A stretch of DNA of 64,000 nucleotides, taken from assembly GCA_002307235.1 (NCBI GenBank), contig DBTV01000031.1, positions 7,675 through 71,674 of the forward strand, in the 5' to 3' direction. Every line of letters starts with the position of its first letter. Position 1 is the stretch's first letter. The position numbers and the translations under genes were made by a program. Source of the stretch: Acidobacteriaceae bacterium UBA1307 (GTDB lineage Bacteria > Acidobacteriota > Terriglobia > Terriglobales > Acidobacteriaceae). The notes below the pieces were generated by a model. The model was not told the DNA's origin and did not search any database. It was given only the letters and a program-made list of their open reading frames with translations. Shown one piece after another: positions 1 to 8,039 of this stretch.

Positions 1-4
1 GGCC

Positions 5-505
5 GTGCGCGAAAACAGCATCTGGGAGCAGTGCGGCGCCTTCGCGCTCGTGCTCGCCATTCTCTGTCTGTTCTGGGAGGGCGGCAACCAGCAGGCGCAG
101 ATCTTCGCCATCGTTGGCTCGTTTCTTCTGGTCGCCGGCTACCTGCGCATGCGCACCGCGCGCAACACCGTCACCCTGCACGCCACCGCAGACGAGTTGC
201 GCACCGAGGGCCGCAGCGCCGAAACCCTCGCCTGCTCCAAGGTCATGCTCATGCAATACGACCCAGGCGACGAGGACGATCCTTCTGGACTGTACGTTTT
301 TGTGCCCGAGCGCTACGTGTGTTTGCTGCCGCGCCTCAACCCGGAACAGACCGCGCGTGTGCTCGCCGCGCTCGAGCGAAAGTTCCCCGGCCTCACCCAG
401 AATCGCACCCCCACCGGCGCGCTCGACGACGACTCCCGCGGCATGATGAACCTCTGGCTCAGCCAGCCGCCGCGTGACGGTAGCGACGAAGAACACACAA
501 ACTAA
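5..505 (+). CDS. Small two-helix membrane protein, function unknown
   Basis: The frame opens with a GTG at the very edge of the window, so the true start may lie upstream and the gene may be 5-prime truncated. The first 50 residues hold two hydrophobic helices (about 10-25 and 32-46) separated by a short polar turn. A soluble domain of about 110 residues follows, rich in charged residues and ending in an acidic tail. This looks like an inner-membrane protein with a cytoplasmic PH-like or regulatory domain, but I do not recognise the family. It is followed by a copy of the intergenic repeat of the TCATCCTGAGCG type. That the frame is coding is likely; the function is unknown. Confidence 0.65.
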   Translation: MRENSIWEQCGAFALVLAILCLFWEGGNQQAQIFAIVGSFLLVAGYLRMRTARNTVTLHATADELRTEGRSAETLACSKVMLMQYDPGDEDDPSGLYVFVPERYVCLLPRLNPEQTARVLAALERKFPGLTQNRTPTGALDDDSRGMMNLWLSQPPRDGSDEEHTN

Positions 506-536
506 CTCTAGACAATGATCCCCACACCTCACATGC

Positions 537-600
537 TGTCATCCTGAGCGACCGGACGCGTGAGCGGAAGGGAGTCGAAGGACCTGCGGTTGCTGCTCAC
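537..600. repeat. Intergenic repeat of TCATCCTGAGCG type, copy A
   Basis: This stretch begins TGTCATCCTGAGCG and ends with GAAGGACCTGCGGTTGC. Related copies lie at 46795-46870 and 61419-61515. The shared parts are the TCATCC-TGAGCG head and the GAGTCGAAGGATCTGCGGTTG tail, with a variable middle. This copy lacks the flanking GGGAC-type arms seen at the other two. Such repeats are common between genes in Acidobacteriaceae genomes (established knowledge); their role is not known to me. Confidence 0.7.
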
Positions 601-627
601 TCTCAGTAAATGAGGCCCATGTTACGA

Positions 628-1389
628 CTATCCAACAACGCTATCTGAACCTGTGAAGAATTCTGCAAATGCAGGCATTACTACATCTGAAACATATTCA
701 TACATCTCGACGAGATTGGTAACGGTGAGTTGAATTTTCTCAGTCTCATCGCAAACTGCAAATTCGATTTCATTATGCGAGTTAAACTCGATCTTCTCTT
801 TATCGAGCAGTGGTATAGCATACTCAACGCCATCCTCTAGTAGCCTTGATTCCACCATAGTCCCCCCATTAATTTTGAACTGCCATTCTGCGGAAGTAAT
901 TCTGTGCGGAGTTAAGTGTCGATGTTTGTCGATATTCCACAATTTATTTAATTTCCACAAACGCGTAGAACGAAAATCATTTCCAGCTTTGTATGGTTGA
1001 AAATATTTAATCATTTCAACTGCTTTATCTGGGACTCCTGTAGTTGACCTTTTAATATATTCCTGCGATTTTGAATTATCTTCCTCGCATATTGGAAAAC
1101 AAATATTTTTGTTTGGCAAACCCCCACCTAAAAGCGCCAATTGCCACACAATGTGATCGAGTACCGCCCTAAGGTTTGCAATAAAATCCCCCGCACGCAA
1201 GGCTGTCTGTAAGAATCTCTCATCGTACATCTCTTGTATTCTCACTTTAAATTTATTACTTTCTACATCTTCTTCCGTCGTAATTTTGGGCTTAGATGTT
1301 TTTTGAATAGCTTCTACTTCTTTGAGGAATTCGTCCAAGCGGAATTTTGCCCACTGCCTTTTTAAATCAGGATCGAATAAGCTTGGCAT
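628..1389 (-). CDS. AT-rich hypothetical protein, likely horizontally acquired
   Basis: This 253-residue soluble protein begins at an ATG preceded by GAGGGGAG at good spacing. A longer upstream reading would run into the end of recN and is not needed. Around residues 65-80 it has the pattern RAGDFIANLRAVLDHIVWQLA, and near 150 a W-L-NIDKHRHL segment. I associate this combination with a widespread uncharacterised family of single-domain bacterial proteins, mostly helical at the N-terminus and beta-rich at the C-terminus. Its base composition is strikingly low in GC (about 40%) compared with every neighbour, and codon third positions are AT-rich. This suggests recent transfer. It follows recN on the same strand by 22 bases. 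No catalytic motif is visible. Confidence 0.75.
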   Translation of the reverse strand: MPSLFDPDLKRQWAKFRLDEFLKEVEAIQKTSKPKITTEEDVESNKFKVRIQEMYDERFLQTALRAGDFIANLRAVLDHIVWQLALLGGGLPNKNICFPICEEDNSKSQEYIKRSTTGVPDKAVEMIKYFQPYKAGNDFRSTRLWKLNKLWNIDKHRHLTPHRITSAEWQFKINGGTMVESRLLEDGVEYAIPLLDKEKIEFNSHNEIEFAVCDETEKIQLTVTNLVEMYEYVSDVVMPAFAEFFTGSDSVVG

Positions 1390-1411
1390 TATCGAACTCC
1401 CCTCGTATCTA

Positions 1412-3100
1412 TTACCGGCTCGCCTCAATCATCTGTTCGGCGTGCTGCAGGCTGGTTTCGGTCACCTTGGCGCCGCTCATCATGCGCGCCACCTCCTGCG
1501 TGCGAGCCCGGGCATCGAGCGTGCGAATCTGCGTCTTGGTGCGGCCTTCGGCCTCGCGCTTTTCGACGACCAGATGCTGATCGGCGAAGGCAGCAATCTG
1601 CGGCAGATGCGTCACGCACAGCACCTGCTGCGCGCGACCAAGCGCCTTCAGCTTCTGCCCCACGGCCTCGGCCGCGCGACCGCCGATGCCAATGTCGATC
1701 TCGTCAAAGACCAGCGTGCGCGGCGTGATTTTCTTCTTTTCCTTCACGTTCTTCGTCGCGTGCTCTTCCACGGCCACCTTCAGGGCCAGCATCACGCGCG
1801 ACATCTCGCCGCCCGAGGCAATCTCCACCAGCGGCTTCAGCGGCTCGCCTGCATTGGTTGCGATCCGGTAACTCACCGTATCCCAGCCCGAGACGCTCCA
1901 CGCCGACTCCTTCTCGTTGGCCTCGACCGCAACCTCGAAGCGCACCTTCATCGCCAGCGAGTTGATCTCCGCCTCGGCCAGCTTCGCCAGCTTTCCGGCC
2001 GCCGCGCGCCGCGCCGCGCTCAACGCCTGCGCCACTTGCCGGTATTGCTTCGCCGCCGCATCCACGGCCGCGCGCAACGTCTTCAAAATTCCGTCGCGAT
2101 CCTCAACCTCGCTCAACTTGCGCGCCGCCTCTTCGCCAAAGAGGATCACGTCCGCGATGGTCTTGCCGTACTTGCGCTTGAGCCGGTCGATCAACGCCAG
2201 ACGGTCCTCAATCTCCTCAAGCCGCTCGGGCGAGGCATTGATGCCCTCGGCATAATCGCGCAAGGTCGTCGCCACATCGTCGACCGTCGCCCGAGCCCCG
2301 GCCAACTGCTGCGCCGGCTCGGCGAAGCGAGCATCGTAGCGCGCCAGTTCCTCAATGTTGCGCAGCGCCGCGCGCAGAGCACCCTCGGCCGACGACGAGC
2401 CTTCATACAACTGCTCAAAGGCTCCCTGCGCGGCGGCATAGAGCTTTTCCGCATTCGCCAGCACGCGCTTTTCGGTCTCGAGCGCCTCGTCCTCGCCCGC
2501 TTGCAGATGTGCGCCGACAATCTCCTTGCTCTGATAGCTCCACAGGTCCACCATGCGCAGCCGGTCCTGTTCGCCTTCGACCAGATCCTCGAGTTTTTTC
2601 CTCGCCTGCGACCACTGCGCGGCGGCCTCGGCAATCTCGTCGGTGGAGATTCCTGCAAAACGGTCCAGCAAAATCCGCTGCTGCGCCTGATCGAAGCTCA
2701 CCAGCGTCTCGGTCTGCGCATGCACCAGCGCCAGCTCCGGCGCAAGCTGCTTGAGCGCCGCCACCGTCGCCGGCTGATTGTTGATGAACACGCGCCCCTT
2801 GCCCGAGGCATGCAGCTCGCGCCGCAAAATAATCAACGCGCCTTCCACGTCGATTCCGTTTGCCGCCAGAACCGCCTCGGCCCCGCTCGTCGAGTCAAAG
2901 ACGCAGCTCACCACGGCCTTTTCCGCACCATGGCGCACCACTTCGGTCGAGCCCTTGCCGCCCATCAACAGGGCCAGCGCATCCACCAGAATCGATTTGC
3001 CGGCGCCGGTCTCGCCCGTCAGCAGATTCAGTCCCGGACCCAGTGCCGCAACGGCATGGTCAATCACCGCATAGTTTTCCGCGCGCAACTCGATGAGCAT
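1412..3100 (-). CDS. recN: DNA repair protein RecN
   Basis: RecN is an SMC-like ATPase that gathers broken DNA ends for recombinational repair in the cytoplasm. The 562-residue length is normal for the family. The Walker A motif GETGAGKS lies at residues 29-36. A long coiled-coil region fills the middle, and the C-terminal ATPase half carries an SGGEMSRVMLALK signature and the Walker B segment LVFDEIDIGIGG. I chose the internal ATG that gives MLIELRAENY, the usual RecN start; the longer frame adds only an unconserved leader. It faces rpsD divergently across 357 bases. In some bacteria recN is under LexA control, but I saw no clear LexA box here. Confidence 0.96.
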   Translation of the reverse strand: MLIELRAENYAVIDHAVAALGPGLNLLTGETGAGKSILVDALALLMGGKGSTEVVRHGAEKAVVSCVFDSTSGAEAVLAANGIDVEGALIILRRELHASGKGRVFINNQPATVAALKQLAPELALVHAQTETLVSFDQAQQRILLDRFAGISTDEIAEAAAQWSQARKKLEDLVEGEQDRLRMVDLWSYQSKEIVGAHLQAGEDEALETEKRVLANAEKLYAAAQGAFEQLYEGSSSAEGALRAALRNIEELARYDARFAEPAQQLAGARATVDDVATTLRDYAEGINASPERLEEIEDRLALIDRLKRKYGKTIADVILFGEEAARKLSEVEDRDGILKTLRAAVDAAAKQYRQVAQALSAARRAAAGKLAKLAEAEINSLAMKVRFEVAVEANEKESAWSVSGWDTVSYRIATNAGEPLKPLVEIASGGEMSRVMLALKVAVEEHATKNVKEKKKITPRTLVFDEIDIGIGGRAAEAVGQKLKALGRAQQVLCVTHLPQIAAFADQHLVVEKREAEGRTKTQIRTLDARARTQEVARMMSGAKVTETSLQHAEQMIEASR

Positions 3101-3457
3101 CCTTGCACCTCTGGCGATTCCAGGTTGACGCACCGTGGGCCTGCAGCGCCCAAGATCGCCTGTAGGCTACCAAAGCGCTCTTCGATTGTCAAAGAAATAC
3201 GCAAGCTATCCATTTAATTCAAAAGAACTTAATGCTTTTCCTCCCTCTTTTCTCGCCCCCCACTTGCGCCCGCGCAGCAAGTTTTATATGATCAAAAAAG
3301 TGAATCACGGACCTATTCGGTCCTGGTTCCGTATCGTGTTGTCGCGACAGTCTTTTGGCGAAGCGTCGTGGCCGCATGGAGATCGATTTCGACAGAGGCG
3401 CGGGCACGCCGCACGGCTGTGCCAGGGCTGTCTCTGTCCGTCAAGGAGACGACGACG
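3101..3457. other. recN-rpsD divergent intergenic region with hairpin and palindrome
   Basis: This 357-base space separates two divergent genes and must hold both promoters. It contains an AT-rich patch near 3280-3300, a GGACC-TATTC-GGTCC hairpin (3309-3323) and a perfect 10-base palindrome TGTCGCGACA (3340-3349). All are on the rpsD side, in what would be its leader. Ribosomal protein S4 often regulates its own mRNA, so a leader structure is plausible, but no known S4 leader motif is recognised. Confidence 0.45.
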
Positions 3458-4081
3458 ATGAGTGGAGTTAAAAAGTTTCGCATCCAACGCGCGCTGGGCA
3501 TCGAATTGCCAGGCCTCGGCAAGCCCGGAGCGCTCGACAACCGCAATTATCCTCCCGGCCAACACGGAAAAGACCACAAGCGCAAGCTGACGCAGTTCGG
3601 TGAGCAACTGCGCGAAAAGCAGAAGCTGCTCTTCCATTACGCGCTGCGTGAGGAGCAACTGCGCCGCTTCGTCCGTCTGGCCAAGAGCCGACAGGCAAGC
3701 AACTGGATCGAGGCTCTGGCCGGACTGCTCGAATTGCGACTCGACAACATCGTCTTCCGCCTGGGCTTTGCGCGCAGCATCGCCTCGGCCCGCCAACTCG
3801 TCTCGCACGGCCACATTCTTGTCGATGGACGGCGCCAGACCATCGGCTCGATGCTGGTACGCGTCGGCAGTTGCGTGCATCTGAGCCCGGAGGCCAAAAA
3901 GATGGTCGCCGTGCAACAGGCGCAACAGAATCCGCGCCTCGGCCTGCCCTCGTATCTGCAGTTCAGCGATCCGCCCAGTGTTGATGCGGGCAAAGTCATC
4001 GTCACGCCCGACCTCGGACACATTCCCTTCGAGTTCAATGCCCCGCAGGTGGCCGAATACTACGCCAAGCGCGGCGTCTAA
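3458..4081 (+). CDS. rpsD: 30S ribosomal protein S4, zinc-independent (C-minus) form
   Basis: S4 binds 16S rRNA early in assembly of the small subunit and helps maintain decoding accuracy. The 207-residue product starts at an ATG with AAGGAG 10 bases upstream. The first 31 residues lack the four zinc-binding cysteines of the C-plus form, but the NRNYPPGQHG signature (about 29-38) is present. The S4 RNA-binding fold follows at about 95-160 (LRLDNIVFRLGFARSIASARQLVSHGHI, split here for reading). The gene stands alone, whereas S4 is usually next to rpsK and rpoA. It may therefore be a second, zinc-sparing paralogue rather than the housekeeping copy. It ends at a strong terminator. Confidence 0.95.
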   Translation: MSGVKKFRIQRALGIELPGLGKPGALDNRNYPPGQHGKDHKRKLTQFGEQLREKQKLLFHYALREEQLRRFVRLAKSRQASNWIEALAGLLELRLDNIVFRLGFARSIASARQLVSHGHILVDGRRQTIGSMLVRVGSCVHLSPEAKKMVAVQQAQQNPRLGLPSYLQFSDPPSVDAGKVIVTPDLGHIPFEFNAPQVAEYYAKRGV

Positions 4082-4105
4082 ATCTTTCTCTCTCCGTAAT
4101 GCTCA

Positions 4106-4133
4106 GGAAGGCCCTCGGGCCTTCCTTTTTTTT
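4106..4133 (+). terminator. Intrinsic terminator after rpsD
   Basis: A perfect 9-bp stem GGAAGGCCC / GGGCCTTCC with a 2-base loop is followed by eight T residues, 25 bases after the rpsD stop codon. Confidence 0.95.
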
Positions 4134-4280
4134 GCCTGTGCGCAACTGTTTTGCGCACGCCTGTGTTCAATGAAATGGAACCATTCCCGTATCAGAGTTT
4201 CGCGTCCCATCCCGCGCAAGGTGCACGATCGGTCACTTGGGCCGAACCCGCACCTTCTGTTACCGTAAACATGAGGGGAA

Positions 4281-5072
4281 ATGCCGATTCTTACTGCTGT
4301 ATTTGTCTATTTCCTGCAGGCCGACAGCGGCACCGCACCGGCCTCTGCGCCGGCTGTGGCTTCGAGCGCGATCACCGATCTGGTACACAACATCGGGCCC
4401 ATCGCCATCGCTGTTCTGCTTTTGTTGCTGCTCTCGAGCTTCTACTCATGGACCATCATCCTGAGCAAGATCTCGCAGTTCCGCCGCGCCACGCGCGAAA
4501 GCCGCCGCTTCATCCGTTCCTTCCGCAAGGCCACGCGCCTGGCGGAGATTTCGACGATTGCGGCCGAATGCACATCGAGCCCGATGGCGCAGGTCTTCGA
4601 GGATGTCTACGAGACCTACAAGCGTCAGACCGGCGGCTATGGCCCACCGCTGAACCTCTCTCCGCTTGAGCGCAGCGCGCAGACGGCGGCAAGTGAGGCG
4701 GTCACCAGCATGGAGCGTCGCATGACGTGGCTGGCGACGATTGGCTCGGCTGCGCCGTTCATCGGTCTGTTCGGCACGGTGATGGGCGTCGTTGATGCCT
4801 TCCACGGCCTCGGTTCCGAGGGTTCGGCCACCTTGCGTGCGGTCGCCCCCGGCATCTCGGAAGCGTTGATCACCACCGCCGCCGGCCTGTTTGTCGCCGT
4901 GCCCGCCGTGGTGGCCTACAACCAGCTTTCGAGCCGTGTCCGCGTCTTCGCCGCCGCCATCGACGACTTCTGCCGCGAGCTGCTCAACTCGCTCGAGGAG
5001 ATTCCCGCCCGAGCCCCACAGACGCGCGAGCCGGGCTTCCCCCGGGAGGCCGACCGTGGCATTTACAAGTAG
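4281..5072 (+). CDS. tolQ: TolQ/ExbB-type proton channel subunit
   Basis: TolQ forms with TolR the inner-membrane proton channel that energises the Tol-Pal system during cell constriction. The 263-residue protein has a periplasmic N-terminus, a first membrane helix at about 37-55, a cytoplasmic loop, and two further helices near 150-175 and 195-220. The conserved GLFGTVMGVVDAFHGLG and AALITTAAGL-like (here EALITTAAGLFVAVPA) motifs are visible. It opens a six-gene Tol-Pal operon and overlaps tolR by 17 bases. The start ATG is preceded closely by GAGGGGA; the short spacing leaves some doubt about the exact start. ExbB is the alternative name, but tolB and pal downstream favour TolQ. Confidence 0.93.
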   Translation: MPILTAVFVYFLQADSGTAPASAPAVASSAITDLVHNIGPIAIAVLLLLLLSSFYSWTIILSKISQFRRATRESRRFIRSFRKATRLAEISTIAAECTSSPMAQVFEDVYETYKRQTGGYGPPLNLSPLERSAQTAASEAVTSMERRMTWLATIGSAAPFIGLFGTVMGVVDAFHGLGSEGSATLRAVAPGISEALITTAAGLFVAVPAVVAYNQLSSRVRVFAAAIDDFCRELLNSLEEIPARAPQTREPGFPREADRGIYK

Positions 5073-5496
5073 CAGCGGCAAAACGCAGAGCTCGCTGGCG
5101 GAGATCAACATCACGCCGCTGGTCGATGTGGTGCTGGTGCTGCTGGTCATCTTCATGATCACCGCGCCGGTGCTGCAGTCGGGCATTGAGGTCAACGTGC
5201 CCAAGACGCGCACCGTCAAGGAGATCACCGAGCAGCGCACGGTCGTCACCATCGATCACGATCAGCAGGTCTTTCTCGGCGACAAGCCGGTGAATATCCA
5301 CGATCTGCCCGCGCGGCTGCAAACGGGCGGCGATCCAACGCATCAGGTCATCTACCTGCGCGCCGATCAGACCGTGCCCTTCGGTGCCTTCGCCTCGGTG
5401 ATGGACGCCGTCAAGCAGGCCGGCATCACCAACGTCTCGATCGTGACCCAGCCGCTCGACGGCAAGTCGGCGGCCGCATCCGGCAGCGGCAACTAG
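5056..5496 (+). CDS. tolR: TolR/ExbD-type biopolymer transport protein
   Basis: TolR is the partner of TolQ: one membrane helix with a conserved aspartate, followed by a periplasmic domain. The 146-residue product starts at a GTG inside the end of tolQ, with GGGAGG six bases upstream, so the two genes are translationally coupled. The segment INITPLVDVVLVLLVIFMIT near residues 17-36 carries the essential Asp of the proton path. The periplasmic part ends with a typical FASVMDAVKQAGI and VSIVTQP pattern. The C-terminus is a small Ala/Ser/Gly tail. Confidence 0.94.
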   Translation: MAFTSSSGKTQSSLAEINITPLVDVVLVLLVIFMITAPVLQSGIEVNVPKTRTVKEITEQRTVVTIDHDQQVFLGDKPVNIHDLPARLQTGGDPTHQVIYLRADQTVPFGAFASVMDAVKQAGITNVSIVTQPLDGKSAAASGSGN

Positions 5497-5556
5497 GGCG
5501 GGCAAGCCCTGTGGCGGGCCCGTGCCCGTCTCTTGCCCCTGGCAGGTTATACAAAG

Positions 5557-6363
5557 ATGAACAAGGCGCAACACAGCAGCGGAGAGGTCGAGCTGGGACT
5601 GCGGCCAGAGCCCATTGCGGCCTCGGCCACCGGTTCCCTCGTTCTGCATGGCGTTCTGCTCGCCATCGTGCTTGGCTGGGGATGGGCCATGGGCCTGTTC
5701 CATCACAACACCTGGGGCAGCCAGGGCCAGGGCAGCACCATGCAGGCCAGCCTCGTCAGCAATGCACTGCCCCTGCCTCCCACCGAGGTCAACAAGAACG
5801 TGCTGTCGACCGAGACGCCGAGCCCGGCGCCCGCTCCGCCCACGCCCAAACCCATCGAGCACGTCGACGACAAGGCGATTCCCATCGCCAGCAAGGTCAA
5901 GCAACAGCCGCAGCAACAGCAAAAGCAGCAGCCCACACAGCAAAAGACGCAGAAGAACCAGCCGCAGCCCCAGCGCGATAACCTCGCCCACTATGGCGAG
6001 CAGTCCGGCAGCATCATTCCGCGCGGCGTGCCCAAGCACGGCAACTTCGGCCCGGCCGAGATCGGCGACAGTGACTTCACCAGCATGTTCGGCTGGTACG
6101 TGAACCAGATCAACCAGAAGATGGCGCAGAGCTGGAACAAGTTCGAGGTCGATCAGCGCACCCCGCGTGGCACGCGCGCCTTTATCGTCTTCACCATTCA
6201 TCGCGACGGCAGCCCGACGAACATCCAGATGGATCGATCAAGCGGCAGTCCGACGCTCGACCGCTCCTGCCTGCGCGGCGCCCAGCGCGTCGACACCTTC
6301 GGCGGTCTGCCCCCGGCTTATAATCAAAGCACTTTGAAGGTCTCCTACTACTGCGAGTACTAA
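5557..6363 (+). CDS. TonB/TolA-like energy transducer of the Tol operon
   Basis: This 268-residue protein occupies the place of TolA, linking the TolQR motor to Pal and TolB. It has a short cytoplasmic start, one membrane helix at about 30-48, a Pro-rich stretch (about 85-105), then a Gln/Lys/Pro-rich low-complexity linker (about 115-150). The C-terminal domain resembles TonB/TolA and contains GTRAFIVFTIHRDGSPTNI and ends in VSYYCEY. The ATG at MNKAQ is preferred; an in-frame TTG 24 bases upstream is less likely. The shape is that of TonB family transducers, and context argues for a TolA role. A single TolA-like gene here suggests it serves Tol-Pal only. Confidence 0.85.
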   Translation: MNKAQHSSGEVELGLRPEPIAASATGSLVLHGVLLAIVLGWGWAMGLFHHNTWGSQGQGSTMQASLVSNALPLPPTEVNKNVLSTETPSPAPAPPTPKPIEHVDDKAIPIASKVKQQPQQQQKQQPTQQKTQKNQPQPQRDNLAHYGEQSGSIIPRGVPKHGNFGPAEIGDSDFTSMFGWYVNQINQKMAQSWNKFEVDQRTPRGTRAFIVFTIHRDGSPTNIQMDRSSGSPTLDRSCLRGAQRVDTFGGLPPAYNQSTLKVSYYCEY

Positions 6364-6447
6364 TCTAGAGTCAGGCCTCGCGCCCATCGACGGGGCCGGC
6401 TCGAAGCGCATTCCAACGCTTCGACACACAGGAGGTTTGCTTTTCTC

Positions 6448-7794
6448 ATGAAGGCTCTCATCAGACTTCAGTCGCTCGTTCTGCTTTCGTTCCTTGCCTT
6501 GGCCGCATCCGCACTCCGCGCGCAGGACTGGGTCCACACCGGCACCAATCTCGGCAATCAGCGCATCCGTCTCGCCGTCTCCGACTTCAAGCCGGTCGGC
6601 GCCGACGCACAAACGCCCGCGCTCAAGGCGACCTTCGATGCAACCCTCGCCAGCGATCTGGCCCATGCCGGCATCTTCGACATGGTCTCGAAGAGCATGC
6701 AGCCGCAGTCGCGTCCCGGCTCCCCGCAAGAGATCAATCTCGGCCAGTGGTCGGCCCTGCCCGCCAACGCCTCCATGGTCACCTTCGGCGCGCTGGCCGC
6801 GCAGAATGGCCGCCTCGTCGTCTACGGCTGGCTCGATGACGCGCACAACGCCGCCAATCCGCAGATCCTCGCCAAGCAATATAACGAGGCCGCCAGCGAA
6901 GAGATGGCCCGCACCGTGGCGCATCGCTTCGCCGACGAGATCATCTCCCGGCTCGGGGGCGGCATCAACGGCATCGCCGAAACCAAGATCTACTTCGTCA
7001 GCTCCCGCTCGGGCTCAAAGGAGATCTGGGCCATGGACTACGACGGGCAGAATCAGCATCAGGTCACCCATCTCGGCTCCATCGCCCTGTCGCCGCGCAT
7101 CTCGCCCGACGGCAGCCATCTGGCCTTTGCCGCGCTCGATCGTGGCGGCTGGTCGATCCGCATGTTCTCGATCGATCTCGGCCGCGTGATCGGTTTCCCG
7201 GCCGGCGTCGGCGGCGGCAGCAACCTCTCCCCCGCCTGGTCGAGTGACGGATCGAAGCTAGCCTTCTCCTCCTCGCGCTCGGGCGACTCGGAGATCTGGG
7301 TCTCGGGCGCCAGCGGCGGCGGTCTGCACCGCGTCACCACCTTCCGCGGACCCGACGTCGCGCCCACCTGGAACCCCAAGACCAACGCGCAGATCGCCTG
7401 GACCAGCGGCCGCACCGGCCTGCCCCAGATCTACGTGATGGGCGAGGACGGTTCGAGCGTGCAGCGGATCACCGATGGCGGCTATGCCGTCTCGCCCTCC
7501 TGGTCGCCCAACGGCCAGTTCCTGGCCTTCAGTTGGAACCGCAAGTACGGCCCGGGCGATCCTGGCGGCAACGACATCCACATCATCGACATCGCCAGCA
7601 AGCAATATTTGCAGCTCACCCATGAGTCCGGCTCGAACGACTTTCCCAGCTGGGCTCCCGACGGCCGCCACATCGTCTTCGAGCGCCACTTCGGCCATCG
7701 CAGCGATATCTGGGTCATGCTCTCCGACGGCACCGACCAGCATCAACTCACCCACTCAGGTAATAACTTCATGCCAAATTGGAGCTGGAAGTAG
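6448..7794 (+). CDS. tolB: Tol-Pal system beta-propeller protein TolB
   Basis: TolB is the periplasmic protein that docks to Pal and is pulled by TolA. The 448-residue length matches the family. It has a signal peptide with a likely cut after ALRA, an N-terminal alpha/beta domain to about residue 170, then a six-bladed propeller. The blades show the repeated pattern seen as ISPDGSHLAF, WSSDGSKLAFSS, WSPNGQFLAFSW and WAPDGRHIVFE. A strong AGGAGG ribosome site precedes the ATG. It lies 84 bases after the TonB-like gene and before pal, the normal order. Confidence 0.97.
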   Translation: MKALIRLQSLVLLSFLALAASALRAQDWVHTGTNLGNQRIRLAVSDFKPVGADAQTPALKATFDATLASDLAHAGIFDMVSKSMQPQSRPGSPQEINLGQWSALPANASMVTFGALAAQNGRLVVYGWLDDAHNAANPQILAKQYNEAASEEMARTVAHRFADEIISRLGGGINGIAETKIYFVSSRSGSKEIWAMDYDGQNQHQVTHLGSIALSPRISPDGSHLAFAALDRGGWSIRMFSIDLGRVIGFPAGVGGGSNLSPAWSSDGSKLAFSSSRSGDSEIWVSGASGGGLHRVTTFRGPDVAPTWNPKTNAQIAWTSGRTGLPQIYVMGEDGSSVQRITDGGYAVSPSWSPNGQFLAFSWNRKYGPGDPGGNDIHIIDIASKQYLQLTHESGSNDFPSWAPDGRHIVFERHFGHRSDIWVMLSDGTDQHQLTHSGNNFMPNWSWK

Positions 7795-7807
7795 TTATTC
7801 CTGTCCT

Positions 7808-7843
7808 AAGAAGGTGCAGAGAAACCATCCCCTGCACCTTCTT
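7808..7843 (+). terminator. Perfect stem-loop between tolB and pal
   Basis: A 12-bp perfect stem AAGAAGGTGCAG / CTGCACCTTCTT with a 12-base loop starts 14 bases after tolB. Only a weak T content (GTTAAAA) follows. It may be a partial terminator or an mRNA-stabilising element that sets tolB against pal expression, rather than a full stop. Confidence 0.6.
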
Positions 7844-8039
7844 GTTAAAAATGGACTATTATGAATACGTTGCCGGAAATAAGCGACTGGCATCAACGAT
7901 CGTTGTTGGATCGTATGTGGCAGGCAGCAGCGGCGACAATTCACGAAAGAGATCGCACCCCAGGCGCTTTGGGAGCGTCGAGAGGTTATATTGCGAATCT
8001 TTCAGAGGTATTCATTTGCATTGCGGAAGGAGTATTCCC

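Noticed and set aside
1322..3217. Long plus-strand frame across recN
   Set aside because: It is the shadow of recN in another frame, Arg- and Leu-rich without motifs.
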